A stretch of DNA of 64,000 nt, from assembly GCA_963931925.1 (NCBI GenBank), contig OZ007571.1, positions 15,742,506 to 15,806,505 on the forward strand, read 5' to 3'. A program made the position numbers and the translations under genes. The first letter of the stretch is position 1; the number at the start of each line of letters is the position of its first letter. This document shows positions 21,884-34,231 of the stretch, piece by piece. The DNA comes from Onchidella celtica. Taxonomy: Eukaryota > Mollusca > Gastropoda > Systellommatophora > Onchidiidae. Below the pieces are notes generated by a model, which was not told where the DNA came from, searched no databases, and saw only the letters and a list, made by a program, of their open reading frames with translations.

Positions 21884-23239
21884 AGGGAGATTTTAATATA
21901 ATGATTTACTAAGCCACTTTATTCGAAACCCTTGTACTTATACACCACTGGATCACCCCAGAGTATACAGACTCTACACCTGACGGTGTTCATCATTGGC
22001 ATCAAACCAGCAAGCCCACCGATGCAAACACCTTTATCTAATAATAAACTAATCGTTTTACAAAAGATATCTCGTCATGGCTTCGCGCTGCTTTTTTTTT
22101 CGTTGATTAATTTGATCAGGTTTTCAGCTCTGACAATGCACGTTCCAGATGAAACGGAAAGAAGAAAAAAAAAAACACGAACGAACAAACAAACAAATAA
22201 ACAAGATTTCCGTCCGCCCTCTTGTGTTCAGTGCTGCCGTTTGATACCTCCTGGCAATCCTTTAATCAGTCAAAGAGGACACAGCCCCAACTCCCACTCA
22301 GCCCCAGGGGAAATGGATTGAAATACGTTGTCTGAGGAGATGGTCATTCATAATCTACATTTCTTGTCATCGACTACTGGATTATTCTACCCTCAATGTC
22401 TTTACAAACAGATCATAAGGCTATTATAAATTACTGACCGTTTGTTAACCCTTTTACTGTCCGGAAAGAGTTACTGTTCACTGTGCTCTACTAAGGACGT
22501 TTGAACTGCAAGTCTTCATCATACAAATTTAGTATTTGAGTGTGTCTTTGCTTTAGAAACTCCAGTGAATATACATTTCTAGAAAGCTGATTTCATTGGC
22601 CCTGGCAGTCAAAGGATGAACAAAACCGGCAATTCAACTGTCTTATGACGGTAGTAGGGTTAACAAACACTTATTTCCTTGCGCTATTTGTCTCTGAACA
22701 GGGGCTGTCCAGAAAGGACACACGCTTGATTGTGGATTGTGGAAATATTTTACCCCTCGTCTTTTTTGTTTATATTTCTATTATGGTGTTGACATGTACA
22801 CACGCAAAAAAAAAAAGTCTTCGAAGTCGAGCGATCGTACTCTATGGATGGCCCCAAATGGAATCTGTCACGTGCGAGGGCAAGAAATCTATAGCCATGA
22901 GTGTCAGCAACAAGGCGATGGGGATCCATACAGCTTTATTAAAGCCTTATAATGTAGACAAGGACCAAATACGGTTTCTCAATCAGCCAGCCACCTGCTC
23001 ACTCTACACAAGTCTCACGTAATTGGGTTGGGGGAATGGAGGGAGGGGTGTTTGTCCGGGAAGAGGGAGAAGATTGGGCCCGGGGGGGGGGGGATATCAA
23101 ACCATTTATTACCAATTTATGTTGAGAAAATATGGCTAAGATTTCGTGTACTCAAAAAGTTGGAGAATTGCAGGTCAACCCGTGCGATGATTAAGCTATG
23201 TAGAAAGTCGTAATGAACGACATGAACATTTTACTGAGT
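21884..23239. other. Non-coding interval, nothing recognised
   Basis: Holds an open frame of 125 codons (22645-23022) without any motif I recognise and a G run at 23082-23092. I do not support a gene. Confidence 0.4.
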
Positions 23240-23345
23240 AGAAAATCTGTGGGGTCGCAGTAAGGCTTGAAGCAAAGTGAAAATACGGCAAAAAGAAACG
23301 GTTGTGTATAATTATATAGCAAAGCCTCGCATAAGTAATAATATG
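23240..23345. mobile_element. Foldback family G, copy 2 (partial)
   Basis: AAATCTGTGGGGTCGCAGTA, AGGCTTGAAGCAAAG, GGCAAAAAGAAACGGTT and TAGCAAAGCCTCGC match copies at 7586 and 35745 in order. The far inverted arm seems absent. Confidence 0.5.
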
Positions 23346-23366
23346 TTTTATTGCACCGTTTCTGTA

Positions 23367-23559
23367 GTATTTCTCTCTTCCTCCTCTCTCCTTTCTCTCT
23401 CTTTCTTTCTCTCTCTCTCTCTCGGCCGCAAAGTGCTTTACAATGAAACCGTAACATCTCCCTCTCTCTCTCTCTCTCTTCCTCCTCTCTCCTTTCTCTC
23501 TCTCTTTCTTTCTCTCTCTCTCTCTCGGTCGCAAAGTGCTTTACAATGAAACAGTAACA

Positions 23560-23591
<32 letters not shown>

Positions 23592-23692
23592 GCACCCCAA
23601 GCGCTTTACAACAAAATAGCAACATCTCTCTCTCTTCCTCTCTCTCTCTCATGCTCTCTCTCTCTCTTCTTCTTCTTCTTCTTCTTGTTCTT
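23367..23692. repeat. Compound CT-rich tandem repeat (~110-bp unit)
   Basis: Alternating (CT)n blocks and a spacer GCAAAGTGCTTTACAATGAA + AC.GTAACATCTCC, present twice almost exactly and a third time diverged (CAAGCGCTTTACAACAAAATAGC). It ends in a (TTC)n run at 23667-23685. Confidence 0.8.
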
Positions 23693-24216
23693 CCTTCAGA
23701 TGCCAGTGGCCCACGCTTAAGATGTACATTAATTGGGGATGTGACTGTGCCACATGTAGAAACAACAACAAAAAAAAAGTGAACGTGGGCCAAAATAAAT
23801 TTCCGGGCCGTGTCTGACAGTCAGCGATGACATCGATGACCTCGACAAGGGGTACGGCAGCCTCGGCAATGCCACGGGCTCCAGGATTTTTGGAAGGGAA
23901 GCCGACTGGCGCCTGACAACTCCGAGGTCGTTTTTGACCTGGAGCAAGGCTTTTGCCAAATCAATGAGTTTCTCCAAGACAGATCTGTGGTTACGTGATG
24001 TTGAAACTGCGAGCACGTCAGATCAAGTCATGTCATTTGGAAATAGCCAGGCGACGGAATCAACTCATGGGCATTAATGCATTCTCGTGCTGTCCCGGAT
24101 ATTCCGGGCACGAATTTCCATGTATCTAGAAAAAAAAGTTGTTGACCGCTCTATCTCTGACTAGATACGCGTTAACGCATCTCCCAGGAATAAACTAATA
24201 TAATAATAATAATAAT

Positions 24217-24330
24217 GAGCCATACACAAATGGCTTTGCTAAAGCTCGTAGAATGCTGACCCTATTATATACATGTAAAAGGCAAGGTTAGCAGTCTACT
24301 AGACGTAGCAACGCTATTTGTATATGGCTC
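24217..24330. mobile_element. MITE-like element family E (114 bp)
   Basis: Terminal inverted repeat GAGCCATAYACAAATRGC, then TTGCTA. The internal TTTGCTAAAGCTCGTA is also found in the foldback arms at 27099-27342. A (TAA)n run lies just upstream. Flanking 23693-24216 and 24331-25489 show nothing else except (TTG)n at 25312-25332. Confidence 0.55.
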
Positions 24331-25489
24331 AAAATATATTCAGAACAGTCCATTGCCATAAAAGAGAAATTGAGTATTGAAACTCTCTCTTATAAGGCAC
24401 CAACTTTTTTTTCGGATACAAGTCATCCTGATAGCGTTATCTATCTTTATGAAAGCTAAGCATGAACGCCAGGCCATGAGGCCGATACCACAACATCAGA
24501 GATAAAGGAGGAGGCATTGAGGATCTGGAGGCGCTGCACGAATGGGAGGCCGCACGCCCATGTTAAGGAAGGACAATACTTGATAAAGAGCACCAATTTA
24601 AGGTTGGATTTCAAAGCTGAGAGAAACAGTGGCACTACACAAGAAAACAGTAGCTCAGGAAGTCAAGTAAATTTATTTTGCCTCGGTTTTGTGGAGTATA
24701 GAGTGAAACGGGACCTGGCGCACTAGTGAGATTGAAGTGATTCTGTTTCACCAGTTCATTCAAGCAGAAATTTAAGTTTGAGTCTAAACCGACGCAAAGC
24801 AGACTTGATTTCAGATCCTCCACTAGCCAAATCGCACCATTATAGTCAAGATCTCTCTTGGTCTTAGGCAAACGTCACACAGAGAAAACTGCTCGCCACG
24901 TGTCACTCGCCACTCATGACCGGCTTGTAACCAGCGCAAAGAGGTGAGGGGATGTTCCTTTCTCTGTATGACTGCTTTCCTTTATTGAAATGTTTTCATT
25001 GACATTAAGTCGTCTAAAATAACTAAATGGCGGGCGGCTAATGACGAAATGCTTTTTCTGTTTGACGTATAGTATACCTTAGATTTCATGCTTTGGGCAA
25101 TTTGATAAAGGTCGAGATTCCGTTATATCAGACTCACGAATTCGGTCATAGTTACGTTAATACCAATATAGGCTTCCATAAATCACCGCGTTCTGGCCAG
25201 CTTGTGCTGATGCTGCCTTCAAACTTTGACCCTGTGAACTGACAAACTGAAGTACACGAGTACTCACACTAGAGTGCAGGTCGTTAGGCCGCAGGTCGCT
25301 GCACCATTTGCTGTTGTTGTTGTTGTTGTTGTGGCAGTGCCTCACTTGTGGCACATGACACGTCCAGCAGATGGTACAGAAGCCGATGTACCTCACAACG
25401 TAAGCAAATACCCTGAAGCTGATGACGCAAGAACTATGACCTCAGCACATTAATATGCTTGAAGACCAAGGTCATGTATATGTAGGAGA

Positions 25490-25860
25490 GAGTGTATGTG
25501 TGTATGTGTGTGTGGTGGTGGTTGGGGGGGGGGGGCTAAAACCACAGTTATTCTTGGACACCAAGGTTGTGAGAATGTCAGGGAAAAGAGAGAGAGAACG
25601 AGAGAGGGAAAGGAAAGAGAGAGAGAGAGAGAGGGAAAGAATGAGAGAAAGACGGGGGGGGGGGGGGGGGGCTAAAACCACAGTTATTCTTGGAGACCAA
25701 TGTTGTGAGAATGTCAGAGAAAAGAGAGAGAGAGAATGAGAAAGGGAGGGGAAAGAGAGAGAAAGAGTGAGAAAGAATGAGAGAAAGTCGGGGGGGGGGG
25801 GAGAGTGAAAGGAAAATGGGGCTGCTAAAAACAAGGAAAAACAACAACAACAACAACAAC
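25490..25860. repeat. Two-copy G-run/GA tandem repeat (~137-bp unit)
   Basis: CTAAAACCACAGTTATTCTT + GGASACCAAKGTTGTGAGAATGTC occurs at 25535 and 25672. Each copy is preceded by a long G run and followed by GA-rich sequence. A partial third GA/G-run block ends at 25802, then (AAC)n at 25843-25860. Confidence 0.8.
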
Positions 25861-26181
25861 ACCTTTATTTCATTTGAAGATTTGTGGATGGGATGTCAGA
25901 CCTTACTGCACCGGCCAAGACAGTAATAAAACATTGTTACAGAAAAGATAAAAGAATAAAGGCAGATCTAACCAGGTTTTTTTTTTTTTTCAGCTATTGC
26001 ACAACATCTGTGAATAAAGATGAGGAGAATGACAGAGCTACCATTAGTACTACTTCTTTTACACCTATCAAGGCTCTCCGAAAAATTTACTTCATTATTA
26101 TTTTGTGAATTCTGCGCGGCTTTAGAAACGTTCAATGTTTACCTGAAAAGAAATGAGTGTTTAAAGAACAGTGGTCTAATG

Positions 26182-27027
26182 CAATTGTTCTCAACGTGGG
26201 TGATATTGCGCCCCGGGGAAGGGGGTGGAGATTTTGATTTCGGGGGGGGAACGAAGAAAAGGGCAACAAAGGGGCGAAAACGACGAAGAGAAGCGATATG
26301 GAGGGGGGGTGGGGAGGGGGGGGTGGGGAGGGGAGGGGGGCGAAAATATGAATGGAGGACAATTGGAGGGCAAATTACATGGCAGTCACTGACATGCTGA
26401 ACAGCACGTGTAAATGGGTTTTATGAAGAAAAAAAGGCTAAAATAGTCCATTTGATAAAGAATGGCTCTCTGTTATATAATGAACAAGCTTAACAGCCGT
26501 GCCCCCGCGCGGACCGCCCTAACCACTGCCCCGTCCGTCACTTTCTACCCTCCCTACACGGTATTCCTGTGTTCTAATTTCAGCCTCGAGCACAGGAAGT
26601 GTACACACCACGGGTCATGTGCTTGTGCGAAAAAAAAAAAAAAGGGATCCCAGGCGAGCAGTCACCTACATAAAGCAGACTCAAAAAATTTCAAAAACAA
26701 AAGCTTGAAAAAAAAATAAAAAAATCCAAACTTCGGTGCACGGTATTTGAAACCTACATGCAAAATCTGGTTACTGTAGATGGCCTAATAAAAAGGTCTT
26801 TTGCGTTCAAAGGTCGAGTATAATTATAGCCCATATATTAGATAATAGCAACACCTTCATTGTCATTATATAAAGCTTTGAGAAACTTAATATCCTGGTT
26901 TGTTTGTAGTCTGTCTTTCTATGAAATGTATCCATTGAGTTTGAGTATGGATTTTGGGGGGGGGGGGGGGTGGATGATAATTTAGAGCCTAAGGGGGTGA
27001 TTGCCCGATAAAGATTGAGAACCACTG
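26182..27027. mobile_element. Old hAT-type element remnant (~846 bp)
   Basis: The left end CAATTGTTCTCAACGTGGGT and right end ATTGAGAACCACTG are imperfect inverted repeats of the CAGTGGTTCTCAA type. Flanks GTCTAATG and ATTTAATG agree at 6 of 8 positions. The interior has G-rich sequence (26240-26340) and a 15-G run near 26958, with no transposase motif seen. The pairing of these two ends could be fortuitous. Confidence 0.45.
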
Positions 27028-27098
27028 ATTTAATGGGACTCACACATAGCTTAGTACCTGCGCCTTTTAGTACTATATTTATCCCAGTATTTCGGTCG

Positions 27099-27342
27099 CG
27101 TGATTTTTTTCCGTACGAGCTTTAGCAAATTCAGGGGCGGGGCAGCAACATACCCCCAAACACAGATCATCGGCTAAGGGATTTCTAGTGCTATCGAACA
27201 CTCATGGGTCCTGCAATCGCTGGACTGTGCCTGATATGACTGAACATCACCGAAATGGGATGTGTTGGAGCTGTCCTGTGTTTGGGGGTGTGTTGCTGCC
27301 CCGCTCCTGAATTTGCTAAAGCTCGTACGGAAGAAAATCACG
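27099..27342. mobile_element. Foldback element family F (244 bp)
   Basis: Arms of ~68 bp (27099-27167 and ~27275-27342) are reverse complements with about three mismatches: TTCCGTACGAGCTTTAGCAA, ATTCAGG.GCGGGGCAGCAAC, CCCCCAAACACAG. The centre is ~107 bp. It shares TTTGCTAAAGCTCGTA with family E. Confidence 0.75.
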
Positions 27343-27813
27343 CCATATCCCGGTCACCCATTTCTCAGGCAATATTAAATCATTGCCTTCCTATCTGTCC
27401 TTATTTTACATGTGCTTTGTCAGGAACATCTGTTATAACCAGAGCAACATTGTGTGCACAGGTTGTCAATTTATGCTGAAATATTACCGGTAGTTTGCAC
27501 TTTGCAATGTATCACGTAGCTATGACTAACATAGCACTTTGAAAAATCTCCCACTGCTGCATGAGTCATTCTTGCCTACTTTGTCAACCCGGAAATTAAA
27601 CAATAAAGACTTGTATTTCCGAGAGACAGGATACCGAGATGAATCAATTCACCATGTTCGTCCGTCGTCTTGAGCGCGTGTCATGGGTGTCAACAAAGCA
27701 ACAATGCGCGCGTCATCCCTTCATAATTGAACGAAAAATATTAATACCAGCCTTGACTCAGCAATTTATACGAGCGCAATATGAGGATTTTTACCATCAC
27801 CATCACCTACGAC

Positions 27814-28156
27814 CAGGGCTGGATTAACCACTAAGCAAAATAAGCACGTGCTTAGGGCATTAATGGAAAGGGCTCACCGCATAAAATTTTCATTGATGGA
27901 TTTACCACGGACCACATGTTGCAAAACTGCAAATGGTGCAGCTGAATCAGGTTTCATAAGAATTAAAGTATTTGCTGGTGGGGCAAGACTCACTTTTTTA
28001 ACATTTTATTTTTAATGTGTCAAAACATCTCATTTCGAAAAAAATAAAATTTCATTCTAAAGTTTATTTTGGTTTACATTTTGAGTTACTTACACGGGGG
28101 CACCAAAATCGTATAAGCGCTTAGGGCGCCTACAGGTCTTAATCCGGGTCGGCCTG
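27814..28156. mobile_element. MITE-like element with CAGGGCTGGATTAA ends
   Basis: The left end CAGGGCTGGATTAACCACTA and the right end (complement of CAGGCCGACCCGGATTAAG) are imperfect inverted repeats. CTTAGGGC occurs near both ends. No 8-bp duplication was found. Confidence 0.45.
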
Positions 28157-28197
28157 GGACTGTGGTAACTCAAAAATTCGAAAAATTGATTTTTATA

Positions 28198-28716
28198 ATC
28201 TACTAGCCGAGTTTAATAGCCGAATCTATAATCTACTACGACTATTAGTTTCAGTTCCGGGTGATTGTTATGGACCTGCTTCATTTTGCCTGTTCCTTTA
28301 GCTTTATTTTATTTTTGTGTGTTTGTTTTTTAGATACGTTTTACTGCTCTCCCTTTGCGCGTTGACGTCCTGCGCGTCCCGCCAGCATCCATCAAATGGC
28401 TATGATTTGCGCACGGGTTAGTTTGTTTGCACATCGCAGGAAGTGATAACGTCATGTGTTAATGGAAAAGAAATATTATAATATTTTCCTAAGCTATATT
28501 GAAAACACAAACCTGTACTTTTGGCCCTGCAGCGTCAATCTCCCAATTCCCGACCCTTTCTTTTTCCTAGTCTAGGCACACTGAGAACACACATACTGCA
28601 CAAAGTTTCATACCTGATGATAGTCTTAGAACTCAATCTCATTATTCAAACCAGTCCTAACCGGAAGTAGTTTGGTGAGTGTGATACAGGATACCGGAAC
28701 CAATCTCAATTACATT
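28198..28716 (+). repeat. Copy of the ~700-bp repeat family (isolated, partial)
   Basis: Starts TCTACTAGCCGAGTT (TC preceded by A) and follows the same order as the array units at 30291-32331: GTTTCAGTTCCGGGTGATTG, GCGTTGACGTCCTGCGCGTC, GTCAATCTCCCAATTCCCGA, CAGTCCTAACCGGAAG. It ends at TACATTAACTAG without the terminal part. Confidence 0.75.
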
Positions 28717-29008
28717 AACTAGTAACTGCCCCATTCTTCGAATGGTAAAAAACAAAGCTCACCACTCCAGACCAAAAGGAATCAGCACAAAGACATTGTA
28801 GCGTCCCACTAGTTGAACGATCGATATTTTCTCACCCCCCCCCCCCGCTTGGCGAGTCTCACTCAGCGACCTTCCTCCCCCCTCTCGCCAGCAAGGCCGG
28901 TATTTCTCTTTGATGTGGCTTGTTTGTTTCACTGTAGAAAATCTAGAGAGTCTGGAAGATACTGCAGTGTCCGAGATTACGCTAGGTCGACCTTGAGTAA
29001 TGTAATTC

Positions 29009-29329
29009 TGTGACGTGTTTGTGAACGATTGGGTGGCTGGTATGTGTCCCGAACGATCTAGGTCTGTCTCGTGCTTATGGGGCGGTTAAGCCCCTTCCTG
29101 AACGTTCCTGGACAGAATGTATATAAGGAGGGCCAGGCGAGCAGGAGTGGTGCAAATCGTAGGGTGAAAGTCGTGGCTGTAAATCGTAGATGTGCAAATC
29201 CAGTCATAGTTAGAAGTGTGTCTTCCCGGCTAGCTAGGTGTAAGTAACCTGTGGATATCAGCTCTTGTTTACAGTTATTAAACGTTAGTATTAATTGTTC
29301 ATCGGATCCTGTTATTTATTTTTACAACA
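29009..29329 (+). repeat. Possible solo LTR (~320 bp)
   Basis: Bounded by TGTGACG and ...TTACAACA. It holds TATATAAGG (29120-29128) and, ~150 bp further, an ATTAAACG polyadenylation-like site near the 3' end, which is an LTR-like arrangement. No second copy, primer site or convincing target duplication is in the window. A host promoter cannot be excluded. Confidence 0.3.
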
Positions 29330-29934
29330 GTTCGAGACAGTTTCGTTTTTAAGGGGCAGACGATCAGTTCATCTGACTCGCCCCATCATAACGTGCTGAA
29401 ATTTGCTTCAACTGTTACAGACATTGATGTCGAGACACTTTGGGTCATCCACATAAAATCGGCTATCAATAGATAGATAGGATAGTATTACAGTAGTACA
29501 CAGTGCACAGTAGTGCGCACCGAGCATTTTTCATGGGCTCATGTGTTCGTAAAAAATGATCTAAATATTTACGCACAGTTTTCTTGGTATGAATGAATGG
29601 CACTCACCTCATTTGTATAACACTATACTCGGTATCACTATCAAAGTTTTCTTGGCGTGGCTGGATCGTGAACTCTAGTTTACATTTCCGGTAAGAGGCG
29701 GAAATGACGAAATTGACGGAAGTACATTATCACGTCGTATTCGCAATCATGAATTGATAACTGATAATTATAACTGAATTTCTGGGAAAAGTTAAGAGTT
29801 TCGGGAGAAAATGAGCTCGACACGAACAGGCTTAATAAATTTTACATACATGTGCCAAGTTTCATTTCTCTACGTTGCGTAGTAAAAAAGCCTTGGCGGT
29901 CGCAAAGTTGGGCCCAAGCTCCATTATTATATGA

Positions 29935-30290
29935 TTTGCCGAAAAAATAGACCGAACGCCAATGTGTCGCAACCTAGAAACTAATACAAACGTTCTGCGA
30001 GTTGTTAAATATTTTTTTATTTCCTTTGCCGGCGACACGACCACGGTCTATACTAAGCGCTGTATAAAATCTGAGTCAAAATTGAGCAAAAAGAAAAGGT
30101 TGTATGTTGCGAAGCCCCGCGTGAGAAATAAAACCCAAACAGTACAAAGCAAACTAAAGAGAAGACAGAAATTCCCCACAGTTTTTCTGTGGTTTTTATG
30201 ATAAAATCTGAGGGCCACCAAATCAGCATTAATGGAGGAGTAGCGAAAGGCGCGCTGCAATTGTCGTATGGTTTCACTTTTATTAGTATA
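29935..30290 (+). repeat. 3' half-unit of the ~700-bp repeat, with an insertion
   Basis: GACCGAACGCCAATGTGTCG, GCCGGCGACACGAC and GAGTAGCGAAAGGCGCGCTG match the 3' parts of the array units. It is interrupted at 30076-30200 by a family G-like sequence flanked by a 12-bp direct repeat. Confidence 0.75.
30076..30200. mobile_element. Family G-like insertion with 12-bp target duplication
   Basis: ATAAAATCTGAG stands at 30064-30075 and again at 30201-30212. The other array units have one copy of this site with no insert (TATAAACTCTGAGGGCCACC). The insert contains GGCAAAAAG-like sequence, TTGTATGTTGCGAAGCCCCG and CTGTGG motifs of family G. Confidence 0.7.
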
Positions 30291-32331
30291 CTAGCTGAGT
30301 TCCCGGCCCTGCCCGGGATAAATCGATTTATTAGTTTCAGTTCCGGGTGATTGTTATGGACCTGCTTCATTTTGCTTGTTCCTTTAGCTTTATTTTATTT
30401 TTGTTTGTTTATTTTTAGAAACGTTTTACTGCTCTCCTTTTGCGCGTTGACGTCCTGCGCGTCCCGCCAGCATCCGTCAAATGGCTATGATTTGCGCACG
30501 GGTTAGTTTGTTTGTACACCGCAGGAAGTCATACACGTATATAATATTGTGTTAATGGAAAAGAAATATAATATTTTCTTAGACATATTGAAAACACAAA
30601 CCTGTACTTTTGGCCCTGCAGCGTCAATCTCCCAATTCCCGACCCTTTCTTTTTTCCCAGTCTAGGCACACTGGGGGCACACAAAGTTTTATACTTGATA
30701 GTCTTAGAACTCAATCTCATCATTCAAACCAGTCCTAACCGGAAGTTGTTTTGTGAGTGTGATACAGTCTATACCGGAACCAGTCTTAGTTACATTAATT
30801 TGCCTAAAAAATAGACCGAACGCCAATGTGTCGCAACCTAGAAACTAATACAAACGTTCTGCGAATTATTAATTATTTTTGTATTTTCTGTGCCGGCGAC
30901 ACGACGACAGTATATACTAAGCGCTGTATAAACTCTGAGGGCCACCGAATCAGCATTGACAGAGGAGTAGCGAAAGGCGCGCTGCAATTGTCGTAAGGTT
31001 TCACTTTTATTAGTAACTAGCTGAGTTCCCGGCCCAGCCCGGGATAAATCGATTTATTAGTTTCAGTTCTGGGTGATTGTTATGCTTCATTTTGCCTGTT
31101 CCTTTAGCTTTATTTTATTTTTGTTTGTTTGTTTTTAGATACGTTTTACTGCGCTCTGCGCGTCCCGCCAGCATCCGTCAATTGGCTATGATTTGCGCGC
31201 GGGTTAGTTTGTTTGCATATCGCAGGAAGTGATAACGTCATGTGTTAATGGAAAAGAAATATTACAATATTTTCTTAGACATATTGAAAACACAAACCTG
31301 TACTTTTGGCCCTGCAGCGTCAATCTCCCAATTCCCGACCCTTTCTTTTTTCCCAGTCTAGGCACACTGGGGGCACACAAAGTTTTATACTTGATAGTCT
31401 TAGAACTCAATCTCATCATTCAAACCAGTCCTAACCGGAAGTTGTTTTGTGAGTGTGATACAGTCTATACCGGAACCAGTCTTAGTTACATTAATTTGCC
31501 TAAAAAATAGACCGAACGCCAATGTGTCGCAACCTAGAAACTAATACAAACGTTCTGCGAATTATTAATTATTTTTGTATTTTCTGTGCCGGCGACACGA
31601 CGACAGTATATACTAAGCGCTGTATAAACTCTGAGGGCCACCGAATCAGCATTGACAGAGGAGTAGCGAAAGGCGCGCTGCAATTGTCGTAAGGTTTCAC
31701 TTTTATTAGTAACTAGCTGAGTTCCCGGCCCAGCCCGGGATAAATCGATTTATTAGTTTCAGTTCTGGGTGATTGTTATGCTTCATTTTGCCTGTTCCTT
31801 TAGCTTTATTTTATTTTTGTTTGTTTGTTTTTAGATACGTTTTACTGCGCTCTGCGCGTCCCGCCAGCATCCGTCAATTGGCTATGATTTGCGCGCGGGT
31901 TAGTTTGTTTGCATATCGCAGGAAGTGATAACGTCATGTGTTAATGGAAAAGAAATATTACAATATTTTCTTAGACATATTGAAAACACAAACCTGTACT
32001 TTTGGCTCTGCAGCGTCAATCTCCCAATTCCCGACCCTTTCTTTTTTCCCAGTCTAGGCACACTGGGGGCACACAAAGTTTTATACTTGATAGTCTTAGA
32101 ACTCAATCTCATCATTCAAACCAGTCCTAACCGGAAGTTGTTTTGTGAGTGTGATACAGTCTATACCGGAACCAGTCTTAGTTACATTAATTTGCCGAAA
32201 AAATAGACCGAACGCCAATGTGTCGCAACCTAGCAACGAATACAAACGTTCTGCGAGTTATTAATTCTTTTGGTATTTTGGCATTGGCACATGATTGTTT
32301 ATTCCGGGCACTGCCCGGTAGGTCATCTAGT
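30291..32331 (+). mobile_element. Tandem ~700-bp array with Helitron-like 3' terminus
   Basis: Three units start at CTAGCTGAG: 30291, 31017 and 31713. The periods are 726 and 696 bp. The second and third units look almost identical over the shared part (one difference noted, CCCTGCAG/CTCTGCAG). The last unit diverges near 32265 and ends CCGGGCACTGCCCGG, then GTAGGTCATCTAG before T. This hairpin plus CTAG resembles a Helitron 3' end and is shared with the 46780-48211 array. Similar short frames on both strands in each unit are by-products of the repeat. Confidence 0.7.
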
Positions 32332-33414
32332 AATATATATTCAACTACATTCAAAGCCACATTGAATGATCCTGGTTCTTTACTCCCAAGCCAAAAAAAA
32401 AAAAAAATCGAATAATCAACTTTCAAAAAGTCATTGTCACTGGAACAGTAGTGCTAAAATAAAACAGTTTTTTGCTTCTCCTGAAATGTACACAAAACCA
32501 GTTACTACAGTCTTAGGGAGCGGTGACAATAGAGTAGAGAAGGAATGATTTACCTCGTATTCTGTGTCTCGAGTAACCACTACTTACGCATTATTCAGAA
32601 TATGGCTTGAGAACATCTGGCTGCAATGAGAATACCCACGGAAATCAATGATTTCATGACAAGAAAAACAACAAAGAGTCGCACTTTTTACCGTGTTCCG
32701 GTGACCGCATATTTTCTTTCTGTCCCTACAATAAATGCGATCTTATCATGAAACTGCCACACGTGTTATAGCACAACTGCACATGACAACTTTTATTGGA
32801 TGAGGGGGAAGGTGGAAGGGGGGGGGAGGGGGGAGGGTGAGTGGAGGGGAGGGTGTCAGATGTTCCATGAAATTTTTAAAGAATTTTTTTTTATTGTTTG
32901 TAAGATTAAGGGGGGTCAAATATTTCGAGTAAAACACTTTTTTTTTAATACTCTTTTGTAAAATAACATCCGTTGCACATACATGGTTTCATGGTAGGGT
33001 CAGCGATAGGTTTTTTTAAAGACATCACTTGTGATCGGTGGGGAAAATGTCAGCAACATCTGAGATATGAGACCACTCTATGATGTTAACTGGAACGGTA
33101 GGGGATCTACAGCAAGCACAGGTGAATGTCTTTACTCTTTATCAAAAATTAAACCTGGACCACGAGATTTAATCTGAATAGCATTAGCAAGACGAGACAG
33201 AGAGGATTACATGAAAATATATCATTATGAAAAAAAGGTGAAAGTAAACAGGGAAAGATCCCAGAAGATCGTTTTTGCCCTCGGCAATTCGCCTCAGCAA
33301 GACAGTTTAGCTAGCTGTGTGCCATATTTCACCAAGGCTCCTTGCCGTGTCACTTCATCTGATGCCTGTTATTGAGTTTATTGGAGTTATGATATATGTT
33401 TACGTAATGATGTG
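32332..33414. other. Non-coding interval, nothing recognised
   Basis: Includes A runs and a G-rich stretch at 32803-32852. No gene is seen. Confidence 0.4.
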
Positions 33415-33506
33415 TAAGTTGTATGTACATGCACTTTGTGCTCTTAAACACTCTCTGAAAGAGAATTTCCCTCATGGGGTAATAAAGTGATTCCTACATT
33501 CTCTTG
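33415..33506 (+). repeat. Possible 3' tail of a non-LTR retrotransposon
   Basis: TGTACATGCACTTTGTGCTC, then GAGAATTTCCCTC, ATGGGGTAATAAAGTGATTC. This resembles 3' ends of invertebrate LINEs, which end around (G)ATTAATAAAGT. No coding part is present. Low support. Confidence 0.3.
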
Positions 33507-34231
33507 AAAGCAGGGCCAGCCTTAAGAGCTGCAGGGCCCAATAATTATACATGTAATTGTTGTTGGTCTCCATAAAACCTGCAATGTGGTATTAGGTGTA
33601 TGTTGCAATGTGTTGTGTGCACTTGACAAGATTGCCCTAGTGCGCCCCCCAATCCTCCAGGCACGGGATCCATAGCTGATAGCAGTTGATCCTGTTCGGC
33701 CCCGGATATATGAACTTAAATATCTAAACAACATCATAACATCAGATAGGATTAGGTGTAAAATGCAAAGGACAGTGATATATCCCTCTAAATGCTACAC
33801 CTCAAATCTAACACACCAGGTGGGAGGTTTAGTGATGAAAAATGTCGTTCCGGACATTGCTAGCAAAAATCAACATTCATTCACCAACTGAATGCTAAAA
33901 TGTCACTAGAAATATAAAAAAAAACAAAATCTCTTTTGAAGCTGCCCAGACAGGGCTCAAGATATAAACCTTTTCACCCTTTTGGGTGGGAAACACAGTC
34001 AATCAATAGATGAAACGAAAAGTTGACGTCTGAGATGTGATCCTAAAGAAGAATGAAGAAAAATGTCCTGAATCATCAGGAAATCAAAAGAAAGAGATCC
34101 CACCGGAAGCCAATGAAAACTGACAAGAGACGACTGTTCGTAAAAAAAAAAATCCGGAAACACCAGTCGAAATTCCTTTTTTGGTCATGTCATGAAAAGA
34201 CGCGGAGATGAAACTCGTGGTAACACACTAA

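Noticed and set aside
22645-23022. Candidate 125-codon host gene
   Set aside because: No recognisable domain, no splice or homology evidence; length is compatible with chance.
31204-32206. Repeated small proteins of 71 and 93 codons
   Set aside because: Identical frames recur because the ~700-bp unit is tandemly repeated; both strands are open and no domain is seen.
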